Source: an uncultured Polaribacter sp. (lineage in GTDB: Bacteria; Bacteroidota; Bacteroidia; Flavobacteriales; Flavobacteriaceae). Taken from it: a stretch of 64,000 bases of DNA. The notes beneath the pieces are model-generated. The model was given only the letters and a program-made list of their open reading frames with translations. It had not been told where the DNA came from and searched no databases. Below, piece by piece: positions 8,937 through 17,433 of the stretch (its first letter is position 1; each line of letters begins with the position of its first letter). The position numbers and the translations under genes were made by a program. The stretch spans positions 62,001 to 126,000 of the forward strand of contig CANMHT010000009.1 in assembly GCA_947497755.1 (NCBI GenBank). Direction: 5' to 3'.

Positions 8937-8970
8937 AAAAGAGAGAATTAACCAATTCTCTCTTTTAGTT
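8937..8970. terminator. Bidirectional terminator overlapping the 3' codons of the facing gene
   Basis: A perfect 13-bp stem (8937-8949 with 8954-8966) has the tetraloop AACC and T-rich flanks on both strands. It terminates the rightward operon ending at 8915. It also spans the stop and last codons of the leftward ArsC-like gene, so those codons are constrained both as protein and as hairpin. Confidence 0.8.
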
Positions 8971-9295
8971 TTTCAATAACTTTTTTACTGTTTCCAATAA
9001 AAATTTCATCTTCAACAATAAAAACCGGACGCTTTAAAAAGGTATATTCATCTAAGATATATTGTCTATAATCTGTTTCTGAAATTTCTTGATTTTTCAA
9101 ATCCATTGCTTTGTATAATTTAGCTCTTTTATTAAACAAAGCTTCATAACTATTAGATAGCTTATGCATTTCTTCTAGTTGAGTTACCGTAACAGGATTT
9201 GCTTTTATTTCTTGCTTTTCAAAACCATCTAGGTTTACTTCTTTTAATATTCTTCTACAAGTGTCGCAAGTTTGTAAAAAGTAGACTTTCTTCAT
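8948..9295 (-). CDS. ArsC/Spx-like thioredoxin-fold protein
   Basis: The 115-residue protein begins MKKVYFLQTCDTCRRIL, with a C10-x2-C13 pair at the tip of the first helix as in the ArsC/Spx/MgsR thioredoxin-like family. DEYTFLKRPVFIVEDEIFIG near the end matches the family's cis-Pro strand. The reading frame stays open for 17 more codons upstream, but those would cross toward the divergent dinB-like start and carry no domain sequence, so I start at 9295. The arsenate-reductase catalytic CX5R motif is not evident, so a redox or regulatory role is as likely. Confidence 0.8.
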   Translation of the reverse strand: MKKVYFLQTCDTCRRILKEVNLDGFEKQEIKANPVTVTQLEEMHKLSNSYEALFNKRAKLYKAMDLKNQEISETDYRQYILDEYTFLKRPVFIVEDEIFIGNSKKVIEKLKERIG

Positions 9296-9334
9296 TTTAT
9301 ACTGTATATTTGACGCTAAATTTAACGATAAATA

Positions 9335-9790
9335 ATGAAGACTCAATTTGATATTTTAAAAAAATCCAGAGAACTTACTTTAAAAGCAATTAAAGGATTA
9401 AGCTTAGAACAACTACATACAATTCCAGATGGATTTAAAAATCATATTGCATGGAATGTAGCACATTTAGTAGTAACACAACAATTGCTGCATTACAAAC
9501 TTTCTGGATTGGATTGCTTAGTGCCAGATGAGTTGATAGAAAATTATAGAAAAGGAACTTTTCCAACAACAAATTTTACAGAAGAAGAATTTGAAGAGGT
9601 TAAAGAATTACTAATAGGTTTGCCAGATACTTTAGAAGAAGATTTTAACGAAGGGATTTTTGAAAACTATACGACATATTCAACAAGTACAGGTTTTGTT
9701 TTAGACTCATTTGAAACAGCCATTCATTTTAATAACTATCATGAAGGAATTCATTTAGGAGTAATTATGGCTATTAGAAAACTGGTGTAA
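9335..9790 (+). CDS. DinB family protein
   Basis: This 151-residue four-helix-bundle protein belongs to the DinB/YfiT-like putative metalloenzyme superfamily. The expected metal-binding histidines are in HIAWNVAHLV (after helix 1) and in FNNYHEGIHLGVIMAI (last helix). DinB-like members include thiol-dependent transferases and damage-inducible proteins; the substrate cannot be predicted. It precedes the Cys/Met PLP enzyme by 18 bp on the same strand, so the two are likely co-transcribed. A link to thiol metabolism is an inference from that pairing alone. Confidence 0.85.
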   Translation: MKTQFDILKKSRELTLKAIKGLSLEQLHTIPDGFKNHIAWNVAHLVVTQQLLHYKLSGLDCLVPDELIENYRKGTFPTTNFTEEEFEEVKELLIGLPDTLEEDFNEGIFENYTTYSTSTGFVLDSFETAIHFNNYHEGIHLGVIMAIRKLV

Positions 9791-9808
9791 TTGTAAAATT
9801 TTATACAA

Positions 9809-10963
9809 ATGAAATTCAACTCAAAGGTAATTCACGGTGGCCAAATGCACGATCCATCAACTGGAGCGGTAATGCCTCCAATATATCAAACATCTACGTA
9901 TGCACAATCAAGTCCAGGAAAGCATAAAGGATACGAATATTCAAGAGCAGCTAATCCAACTAGAACAGCTTTAGAAAATGCTTTTGCAGTTTTAGAAAAT
10001 GGAACACATGCTTTTGCTTTTGCATCTGGATTAGCAGCTGTAGACTGTGTTTTAAGAGTTTTAAAACCTGGGGATGAAGTTATTGCTGGAGATGATTTGT
10101 ATGGAGGTTCGTATAGAATGTTTACTAAACTATTTCAACAATACGGACTTCGATTTTCTTATGTAGATATGAATGACCCAAAAAATGTTGTGAATGCTAT
10201 CACAGATAAAACAAGATTGATTTGGATAGAAACACCTACAAATCCTTTGATGAAAATTGCTGATATTGAAGAAATAACACAGCAGGTAAAATTAGTAAGT
10301 AATAGTATTTTAGTAGCTGTAGATAATACCTTTGCTACGCCATATTTGCAACGTCCTTTAGATTTAGGTGTTGATATTGTAATGCACTCTGCTACAAAAT
10401 ATTTAGGAGGACATTCTGATTTAGTGATGGGAGCTTTGATGGTAAAAAACGAAGCTTTAGCTAAAGAACTACATTTTATTCAATTTGCAGCTGGAGCTAT
10501 TGCAGGACCTATGGATGCTTTTTTAGCATTAAGAGGTGTAAAAACCTTGCATGTAAGAATGGAACGTCATTGTAAAAACGGAAAAGCAGTTGCTGAATAT
10601 TTAGTTAAACACCCTAAAGTAAAAGAAGTATATTATCCAGGTTTGGAAAACCATCCAAATCATGAAATTGCCAAAAAACAAATGGATGATTTTGGCGGGA
10701 TGGTTTCTTTTAAGCTAAAAGATGAAAGCAAAGAAGCTACATTTACTTTTTTAGAAAACACCAAAGTGTTTACTTTGGCAGAGTCTTTGGGTGGAGTAGA
10801 AAGTTTGGTAAATCATCCAGTAACTATGACACATGCTAGTATTCCAGAAGAAGAACGCTTAAAAATCGGAATAACAGATTCGTTAATTAGGCTTAGCGTT
10901 GGAATAGAAGATATTGACGATTTAATAGAAGATTTAGAACAAGCCTTAGATGCAACAACATAA
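9809..10963 (+). CDS. Cys/Met-metabolism PLP enzyme (cystathionine gamma-synthase/lyase type)
   Basis: This 384-residue enzyme is of the trans-sulfuration family. Visible are YSRAANPTRTALENA near the start, FASGLAAVDCVL, DNTFATPYLQRP, and the PLP lysine in SATKYLGGHSD (about residue 196). Near the C-terminus is AESLGGVESLVNHPVTMTHA, which binds the substrate carboxylate. Sequence alone does not separate cystathionine gamma-synthase (metB), gamma-lyase or an O-acylhomoserine sulfhydrylase, so no symbol is given. It is the second gene after the DinB-like gene and is closed by a strong hairpin. Confidence 0.93.
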   Translation: MKFNSKVIHGGQMHDPSTGAVMPPIYQTSTYAQSSPGKHKGYEYSRAANPTRTALENAFAVLENGTHAFAFASGLAAVDCVLRVLKPGDEVIAGDDLYGGSYRMFTKLFQQYGLRFSYVDMNDPKNVVNAITDKTRLIWIETPTNPLMKIADIEEITQQVKLVSNSILVAVDNTFATPYLQRPLDLGVDIVMHSATKYLGGHSDLVMGALMVKNEALAKELHFIQFAAGAIAGPMDAFLALRGVKTLHVRMERHCKNGKAVAEYLVKHPKVKEVYYPGLENHPNHEIAKKQMDDFGGMVSFKLKDESKEATFTFLENTKVFTLAESLGGVESLVNHPVTMTHASIPEEERLKIGITDSLIRLSVGIEDIDDLIEDLEQALDATT

Positions 10964-10994
10964 AAAAGCTGAAGCAATTGCTTCAGCTTTTTTT
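10962..10994. terminator. Bidirectional terminator
   Basis: A 14-bp stem (10962-10975 with 10980-10993) has an AATT loop and is followed by a T run on the plus strand and bounded by an A run. It lies between the convergent PLP-enzyme gene and the barrel-protein gene, so it can serve both. Confidence 0.88.
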
Positions 10995-11015
10995 ATAAAA
11001 TATATTGTTTTGTTT

Positions 11016-11813
11016 CTATTTTTTACAAAAGATTCCGCCTGAAAAGTTCAAGTGATAAATAATTCCCACTTGTAAATGAATTAACCACTCTTTGTTTTTA
11101 TTTTCTAATACATCAGCTTGTAAACCATCTACGGCATCAGAGAAAAAGTATTGCCAATTAAAGTTGGCAGCTAGATCAAATTTTTCAGAAAGTTTATATC
11201 TAGTTCCACCTCCAACTGTTAAAGCAAAAGTACTTCCAGAACCTACAGCAGTGTGACTAGGATCTCTATATTTTAATGGTAAAACTGTAATGTCGCTTCT
11301 CCAATCTCCAAGATCAGAAGTTAAGGTGTTTTTATAACTACTATATTTAAGTCCTAAGCTTAAATAAGGATTCCATTTTGTTTCTGAATAAGGAAACATA
11401 AATTCTCTTAAATCTTTAAGGTAATATTCGGCTTGAACACCAATATTAAAAGATGAAATTGTTCCTTTCATAGCTCTTAATTGTCTCGCTAAATCACTAT
11501 TACCAAGCGTATATTTACCATGATGTCTAAAATTAGCTTTGGTCATGAAATTTAACTCAGATTTAATCATTACATGATTGGCAAAATCATCTTCAGAATT
11601 CCAACGAGTGTCTACATTAAAAAAGTGTAAATAATGAGCTAAACTAAAAGATAAGGCGCTGTTACCGTAACTACTTAAAAAGTTGTCTCTTTGTCCGTAA
11701 TCTGTTTGGATTGTAGCAGTACCAACAAAGAAACCTACATCATGTGTTAGATGTTGTGCTTTTGCAGAAAATGCTATCAAAAAGAAAAATAATATTTTAA
11801 GGGGCTTTCTCAA
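11016..11813 (-). CDS. Outer-membrane beta-barrel protein, unknown function (TTG start)
   Basis: This 265-residue protein has a signal peptide (KPLKILFFFLIAFSAKAQ) and then alternating amphipathic strands (AVGSGSTFALTVGGGTRYKL, WLIHLQVGIIYHLNFS), typical of a small Bacteroidota outer-membrane barrel. The only start that keeps the signal peptide is TTG at 11813. An in-frame TAA lies four codons upstream and the next Met is near residue 84, so TTG initiation is strongly supported. No substrate or named family is recognised. The gene is followed by the bidirectional hairpin at 10962. Confidence 0.8.
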   Translation of the reverse strand: MRKPLKILFFFLIAFSAKAQHLTHDVGFFVGTATIQTDYGQRDNFLSSYGNSALSFSLAHYLHFFNVDTRWNSEDDFANHVMIKSELNFMTKANFRHHGKYTLGNSDLARQLRAMKGTISSFNIGVQAEYYLKDLREFMFPYSETKWNPYLSLGLKYSSYKNTLTSDLGDWRSDITVLPLKYRDPSHTAVGSGSTFALTVGGGTRYKLSEKFDLAANFNWQYFFSDAVDGLQADVLENKNKEWLIHLQVGIIYHLNFSGGIFCKK

Positions 11814-11874
11814 TGATTCGTTTTATGTGAGCAAATATATTAAATTGAGGATAAATACAATAACACAAATTTTA

Positions 11875-13485
11875 TTAATTTATTGTAAAAGATTCTTCAG
11901 GTAAATGCCAATTTGATCTAATGTTAAAAATAGCAGGGAAATAACGTACTTTTTCTGGCTGAATTCTTTTCAGAAAATTTCCTGTATCCCATTTGTTATT
12001 TTTATTTGTATCTAAAATTGCTCGTACTAAATACTTGCCAGCAGGTAATAATTTAAAACTAACTTTATTGGTAGTTGTAATAATTCGTTGAACTAGTTTT
12101 TGGTCTTTTTCTGAAAGCAATTCAATAATTACTTGAGCATCGTTATCTTTCACTAAGTTTAAAGAAATGCTACCATAATCTTCAGGTTCAAGAGTCTTAA
12201 AATTATAATTTAAAGTATCGTTTTTGGTCTCAAAAATATCTATTAATGCTTCTGGTAATAAGGTTAAACGATAATTGTTTTTGTGCTTTTTGTCAAATAA
12301 AAACTGAATCTGATTGTTTTTGTTGTTGGTGATGTTTGTAAAAGGAACATTCACAGAATCTTTATCTATAAAAACAATTTTAGAAGCATCTATTTTAGTC
12401 ACTGGATTGTTAGTAGTTAAAGTAATGGTGTCTCTTAAATGAAAATTGCTGTTAATATTTGAGTTTACTTTAAGAGAATCAATAAGTTTCTTTCTTAAAA
12501 AAACAGTAACCGTATCGATGTATTTTTTATGAGATAATTTAAATACTAAAGAATCATTAGTAATAGTAGAATACCAATAATTTAATGTGTCTTTTTGAGG
12601 TTCTTTTTTTATACTGCTTTTAAAAGAAGCATCAACTTGAGATAAAAGTTCTATGTTGGCTCCATTATGATTTCCTTCAAAGCCAAAAATGATTTTTCCT
12701 TTGTTGACTTGCTTTGGTCTTATAAAACGAAATGGATTGATCTCTTTAAAAAGAGAAATAGGTGTTGTTATAACACTATCTTTTGGTAGCTCTACCACTT
12801 TGTTATAAAAACCAATTTTATCTTCTTTAGGATTAAAAATATAATTACTAGAAGCATCTTTTAAAGCAATTAATAAGTATTTTCCATTCTGAATATTGGA
12901 GAAATTAAATAAGGTAGAATCTAGGGTGCTAGAAACATAATTAGGTTTCTGTTTGTAAATGATAGAGTCGTTATAAGTTGCATCAATTTTGTATAACAAA
13001 ACACTAATATTCTCATCAAATTTCTTTTGAAAAGCATCTTTTACAGAACCACTAGTTTTTAAAGAATCAATAAAATCTCCCGTGGAAAAAACATATTTAA
13101 AGTTTTTTAACTCATTTCCTTCATTATTGTCTTTTATACTATTCCCAAAATTAAAAGTATAAGTAGTATTTTCTTTTAAAGTGTCTAGCAATTTAATCGT
13201 AATCGTTTTACTTGCTGTTCCTAGTGGAGAAATAACAGGAGGATATTTTAAAGGTGGAGAAATAACCAATTGTTTATTAATATCTCTTAAAGTGATAAAT
13301 TCATCAAATGAAATTTTGATTTTTTTACTTTTAAAATGTACGCTTTCGTATGGCGGATTTGCAAGTACCATAATAGGAGCGATGCTGTCTTTTAATCCAC
13401 CGCTAGGTCTTCCTTTTCTAGCACAATTACTTGTTAAAAGAATAATGACAAAAACCGAAAGTATAACTTTTAAAAAATGTTTCAA
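11875..13485 (-). CDS. Ig-like (SbsA/Big_5-type) lipoprotein (TTG start)
   Basis: This 536-residue lipoprotein has the lipobox LLTSNC with the acylated Cys at 21. Residues 36-140 form an SbsA/Big_5-type Ig-like domain (APIMVLANPPYESVHFKSKK, FDEFITLRDINKQLVISPP, TYTFNFGNSIKDNNEGN). More beta-rich domains follow, ending with a carboxypeptidase-regulatory-like strand set (KLLPAGKYLVRAILDTNKNN). I take TTG at 13485 as start: an in-frame TAA is three codons upstream and the next Met (about residue 37) would lose the lipobox. This protein type is widespread in Bacteroidota; its role is unknown. Confidence 0.85.
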   Translation of the reverse strand: MKHFLKVILSVFVIILLTSNCARKGRPSGGLKDSIAPIMVLANPPYESVHFKSKKIKISFDEFITLRDINKQLVISPPLKYPPVISPLGTASKTITIKLLDTLKENTTYTFNFGNSIKDNNEGNELKNFKYVFSTGDFIDSLKTSGSVKDAFQKKFDENISVLLYKIDATYNDSIIYKQKPNYVSSTLDSTLFNFSNIQNGKYLLIALKDASSNYIFNPKEDKIGFYNKVVELPKDSVITTPISLFKEINPFRFIRPKQVNKGKIIFGFEGNHNGANIELLSQVDASFKSSIKKEPQKDTLNYWYSTITNDSLVFKLSHKKYIDTVTVFLRKKLIDSLKVNSNINSNFHLRDTITLTTNNPVTKIDASKIVFIDKDSVNVPFTNITNNKNNQIQFLFDKKHKNNYRLTLLPEALIDIFETKNDTLNYNFKTLEPEDYGSISLNLVKDNDAQVIIELLSEKDQKLVQRIITTTNKVSFKLLPAGKYLVRAILDTNKNNKWDTGNFLKRIQPEKVRYFPAIFNIRSNWHLPEESFTIN

Positions 13486-13548
13486 TGTGTTTTATTTTAC
13501 TGCAAAATAACAATTTTTTTATGTCAATTAATTCAAATCTATTGTTAA

Positions 13549-14235
13549 TTATTCTGTATAAGCCATTGTTACAATACTAATTTTAATATTTATGGTTTTT
13601 AGCAATTCTTTACAGCAAGATTCTAAAGTAGCTCCTGTGGTAATAACATCGTCAATTAATAGTACATGTTTGTTTTTAAAAAGATCAATGTCTGCTAACT
13701 TAAATTTTGTATCTGTATTACTAAATCGTTCAAATCGCTGTTTAAACGTTTGAGTTTTAGAAGTATTGGTTCTAATTAATATATTGGGCTTATAAATGGT
13801 TTTTAATTGTTGTGCTAAAGCATTTCCAAAAGTAGTTAGCTGATTATAACCTCTTTGTTGTAATTTCTTTTTATGTAGAGGAACAGGGATAATATAATCG
13901 ATATTATTAAAGGCATTACTTTGTTGTAGCGTTTTTCCAAACCAGTTTCCAAGAAGTTCCCCTACCTCTTGATGTCCTTTATACTTTAATTTATGAATCA
14001 ATTCTTTGGTTTTTCCTTCTTTTCTGTAATACAAAAAAGAAATGGCCTTTTCTATAGGAATTCTTCCTAAAAAAGCATTTTTAATTTTATTATCTTTAAA
14101 GTCTCTGTAACAAATTATAGGTAAATCATGTCTACAGTGTATACAAATTAATTTTTCTGACGTTAATAAGACTGTATTACATGTTAAACAGAGTTTGGGA
14201 AAAAAGAGATGTAATATGTTAAATAGGTATTTCAT
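13549..14235 (-). CDS. ComF family phosphoribosyltransferase-like protein
   Basis: This 228-residue protein starts with a zinc-ribbon (LCLTCN, then ICIHC, about residues 16-34). It ends in a type I phosphoribosyltransferase domain with the PRPP loop VLLIDDVITTGATLESC (about residues 191-207) and the preceding IIPVPLHKKKLQQRGYNQ block. ComF proteins are needed for DNA uptake in naturally competent bacteria. In Bacteroidota their role is assumed similar but is rarely tested. It is a single gene, 41 bp from the divergent methyltransferase. Confidence 0.92.
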   Translation of the reverse strand: MKYLFNILHLFFPKLCLTCNTVLLTSEKLICIHCRHDLPIICYRDFKDNKIKNAFLGRIPIEKAISFLYYRKEGKTKELIHKLKYKGHQEVGELLGNWFGKTLQQSNAFNNIDYIIPVPLHKKKLQQRGYNQLTTFGNALAQQLKTIYKPNILIRTNTSKTQTFKQRFERFSNTDTKFKLADIDLFKNKHVLLIDDVITTGATLESCCKELLKTINIKISIVTMAYTE

Positions 14236-14276
14236 TTTCTTAGCTTTTTTAGGTTAAGATACTAAAAATCAAATAA

Positions 14277-14840
14277 GTGAATAAAAGAATTGACTTTTTT
14301 AAAGTTGCCGTGAAAAATTTTAAAACCTCTGGTACTATTGCACCTAGTTCAAGGTTTTTAGCAAAAAAAATGTTGAAGAATATTGACTTTTCTACTTCTA
14401 AAGTTCTTGTAGAATTAGGACCTGGTAACGGGGTTATTACACATCAAGTTTTAAAAAATATTGCTCCTGATGCTCATTTAATTTGCTTTGAAGTAAATGA
14501 TGAATTTTATACTCATTTAAAAAAGATCAATCACCCACAATTAACCGTTTTAAAAACATCGGCAGAATATATTGATGTAGAATTACAAAAGTTAGGTTAC
14601 CACAAAGCATGTCATATTATTTCTAGTTTACCATTAACCATTATTCCAAAAGAAATTTCTCATGCTATTTTAGAAAACTCTTTAAACTCTTTAGTAAAAG
14701 ATGGTACCTTTATTCAATACCAATATAGTTTAACTTATTACAAGTATTTAAAAACCGTTTTTAAAGATGCTATTTCTCTTGGGTTTGAAGTCTTAAATAT
14801 TCCACCAGCATTTATATATCGTTGTAAAAAACTGAATTAA
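14277..14840 (+). CDS. Class I SAM methyltransferase (phospholipid N-methyltransferase-like, GTG start)
   Basis: This 187-residue protein starts KRIDFFKVAVKNFKTSGTIA, which resembles PmtA-type phospholipid N-methyltransferases. It has the SAM motif I VLVELGPGNGVITHQVL (residues 43-59) and a motif IV-like region CHIISSLPLTIIP. It also resembles rRNA adenine dimethylases (KsgA fold), so the substrate is uncertain. GTG at 14277 is the start: an in-frame TAA is immediately upstream and the first ATG would remove the conserved N-terminus. The 3' end overlaps the convergent DUF3857 gene by 4 bp. Confidence 0.85.
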   Translation: MNKRIDFFKVAVKNFKTSGTIAPSSRFLAKKMLKNIDFSTSKVLVELGPGNGVITHQVLKNIAPDAHLICFEVNDEFYTHLKKINHPQLTVLKTSAEYIDVELQKLGYHKACHIISSLPLTIIPKEISHAILENSLNSLVKDGTFIQYQYSLTYYKYLKTVFKDAISLGFEVLNIPPAFIYRCKKLN

Positions 14841-17365
14841 CTTTTTAAACGATTTACAAAAGTTTCTTTAGCTCTTTCAGAAAATAAAAGATAGGCAGCT
14901 ATTAGACTTACTCTAATAAACATAACTCCAATTTCATTTATTTCTCTGGTTGACATTGAAGTATCAGAAATATATGAGACTAATAGTGAGTCAATAACTA
15001 CAAAGATTAAAGACCCAATTAAAAGAAATGAATATACTTTAGGAAAGGTGTTTCTTTTTGTGAAAAAAAGTACAATAGATAAAAAGATTAATGCTAATAA
15101 AAAGGTGTTAAATACTAACTCTATAAAAATTAGGAGCCCTAAAACTAAATTATAATTGCTTGACTTAGAATCTAAAAATGTTATCCAGCTACCATTAGTA
15201 AAAATGGGTTCGTTTAGATAAAGATCAAATAGAATTCTAATAGGTGTAGCGCAAAGACCAATGGCGATTAAAATTAACCATCCACCTATGGCCTTATTTT
15301 CTTCATAATAACTTTCAATTTTTGTTTCTGGATTGTATTTATATATTTTAAATGCTATCCAAAAAGCGACGATTAAAGAAATATAAAATAAAAGCTGTCC
15401 TATAATATTTAAGATATTGCTAGATTGTTTTACGTTATCTCCAAAAGTAAAAATGTTATAGGTTAGACTATTTTCTACTTCTTTAATTTTATCAAGATAT
15501 AGAGGGTATTCTTCTGAAGAAATTTCACTTTTTTTAAACTCAATATAATGATCAATAGTAATTATTCTTTGATTTGAATTATAAACAACAGAATAATCAT
15601 ATTTAAAACCTGGACCATCTACAGTTTTTCTATCATTATTAACGAGCCAATTATCTGGTAAGTGAATATATGTTTTTTGACGTCTAGTAGAAGGATAATA
15701 CAAAGCATATTCATTTTTTCTACTTTTTTTATTAGGAAAAGTGATGATTTCCAATAAAGTAGTTGGTTGAAAATTGATACTCATTTTTCCATTAGAGGAG
15801 TCTTTTGTCCAGATATTATCAATGATGTATTGTTCTGTTACTGTAAATTCATTTTCTTCAATATTATCTGAGTAAGTTGGGTCATAAGAGAGTTCAATTC
15901 CTGGATAATAATTACCATAATATTTTTCATATTCTTTTTTTACAGTATTGATACTATTTTTTTTAAAGAAACTTCTCATGGTATCTGCTTCATTATCATA
16001 ATAAATAGTAGTAACCTTTAATTCTGCACCTTTACCTATTTCGTTTAAAACATAAGTTTCTGTAACATCAACTCTATTGGAGGCAAAAGTTGTAATAAAA
16101 TCAAAATCTTCTGTATCTTTTTTTAATACTAAGCCACGAGAATAATTAGGGAAATATGTTGTGTCATATTGCCCACCTTGATTTGAAATTGTTGGGTCAT
16201 ACCAATAAGAATTCCCTTTATTATCAATTACTTTTACAACACAGTGGTCAAAATATTTTGGAGAAGGTAAAAGTTGTTTTACAGATTTTGTTAGAAATGT
16301 ATTTACTAAGGTAGGATACGCCTCAATGCCCATTTCGTTAAGCATAGTTACCATTAATAAACTTTTGTCTTTACAGTCTCCAAAACGTTGTTCAAATACT
16401 TTCTTAGGCGAAAATGGTTTATAACTACCAATTCCAGATTCTAAACCTAAATATCTAATTTGATCTTGTACAAAATTTAAAGTTGCATTGATTTTTTCAC
16501 CTTCAGTTTTGTTGTTTTTGTTTATTTGATTAATCTTTTTTCGTAACTCTTTACTTAAAGAATTCTTTATGTTAAAAACATTTACACCCCAATTAACTAC
16601 TTCTTGCCAAGAGTTATATTCAGTAATAAATACATGTGCATAAATAAAATTAGACGCAGGTGTATTATCTTCTATGGTAACACTTTCGGTATTTTGATTT
16701 TGCCATGTATAATTAAATAAACCATTTTTCTTTTTTATGGTAGGTTTTATTGTTGTATTAACAGATTTATAATTTAGTTCTTTAGGAGAAATAATTAAAG
16801 TGCTAATTTTTCCTATAGGAAAGTAGTCATTCAAATAAATAGAGGTTGAAAAAATATTATTGTGAATTGGATTATAACCTGTTATGGTATAACTATAATC
16901 AATAATATCATCTGGTCTTACATCTGGGATATTAAATGTAGCAGATAAGCTACCATCATAGATAAAATTTTCTGAATTTGTTTCTTTTCTAATTAATTGA
17001 AAGTCTTTTATCTTTAGTTTTTCTAGCTTTTTTCCTTTTCTATAAATAGTGATATGGTGAAAGCTTACTTTTTGATAATTAGGATCAAATTCAACATTAA
17101 TTGTAGAAGAGTTTTGAACACCAACATTATCAGTCGTTTTATATACTTTTCTATAATAATTCTTTTGTTGTTTGACATTAATTTGAGTATCTAAAAGTAA
17201 CATCAATACTCCTTGAGTAATTTGGTCTTCTTTTATATTAGGTTTTTGACTGTAACTTGTAGTTTTTACCCAATTTGGAATTGCTGTTTTTTTTAATTGA
17301 GAAAAAATTGAAATCGAAAAAAACAGAAAAAAACTAATTAATAAGAGATTCTTTTTCATAGACAA
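14837..17365 (-). CDS. DUF3857-transglutaminase-like-DUF2569 membrane protein
   Basis: This 842-residue protein has a signal peptide, a DUF3857 beta domain (about residues 45-230) and a transglutaminase-like domain. The latter keeps a catalytic triad: Cys in FGDCKDKSLLMV (about 328), His in KYFDHCVVKV, and Asp in YWYDPT. After a membrane helix near 640-660 comes a DUF2569 module of four helices (GGWLILIAIGLC and following) to the end. Periplasmic transglutaminase-like proteins of this class are common in Bacteroidota; no substrate is known. The start may be either Met of MSMKK. Confidence 0.88.
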   Translation of the reverse strand: MSMKKNLLLISFFLFFSISIFSQLKKTAIPNWVKTTSYSQKPNIKEDQITQGVLMLLLDTQINVKQQKNYYRKVYKTTDNVGVQNSSTINVEFDPNYQKVSFHHITIYRKGKKLEKLKIKDFQLIRKETNSENFIYDGSLSATFNIPDVRPDDIIDYSYTITGYNPIHNNIFSTSIYLNDYFPIGKISTLIISPKELNYKSVNTTIKPTIKKKNGLFNYTWQNQNTESVTIEDNTPASNFIYAHVFITEYNSWQEVVNWGVNVFNIKNSLSKELRKKINQINKNNKTEGEKINATLNFVQDQIRYLGLESGIGSYKPFSPKKVFEQRFGDCKDKSLLMVTMLNEMGIEAYPTLVNTFLTKSVKQLLPSPKYFDHCVVKVIDNKGNSYWYDPTISNQGGQYDTTYFPNYSRGLVLKKDTEDFDFITTFASNRVDVTETYVLNEIGKGAELKVTTIYYDNEADTMRSFFKKNSINTVKKEYEKYYGNYYPGIELSYDPTYSDNIEENEFTVTEQYIIDNIWTKDSSNGKMSINFQPTTLLEIITFPNKKSRKNEYALYYPSTRRQKTYIHLPDNWLVNNDRKTVDGPGFKYDYSVVYNSNQRIITIDHYIEFKKSEISSEEYPLYLDKIKEVENSLTYNIFTFGDNVKQSSNILNIIGQLLFYISLIVAFWIAFKIYKYNPETKIESYYEENKAIGGWLILIAIGLCATPIRILFDLYLNEPIFTNGSWITFLDSKSSNYNLVLGLLIFIELVFNTFLLALIFLSIVLFFTKRNTFPKVYSFLLIGSLIFVVIDSLLVSYISDTSMSTREINEIGVMFIRVSLIAAYLLFSERAKETFVNRLKS

Positions 17366-17417
17366 TAAATAATTAACATTTTTAACAAATGTAGGTTTTT
17401 AAGAACAAAAATTAAAT

Positions 17418-17425
17418 TATTTTTG
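17418..17425 (+). promoter_or_regulatory. Candidate -7 box of glyS
   Basis: TATTTTTG matches the Bacteroidota sigma-A -7 consensus TAnnTTTG and lies 8 nt before the glyS ATG, predicting a very short leader. No good -33 TTTG is visible. Confidence 0.45.
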
Positions 17426-17433
17426 CAACCATT

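Noticed and set aside
13181..13510. 109-codon plus-strand frame opposite the Ig-like lipoprotein
   Set aside because: Antisense of the lipoprotein gene; it covers its signal peptide region and has no own promoter or family match.
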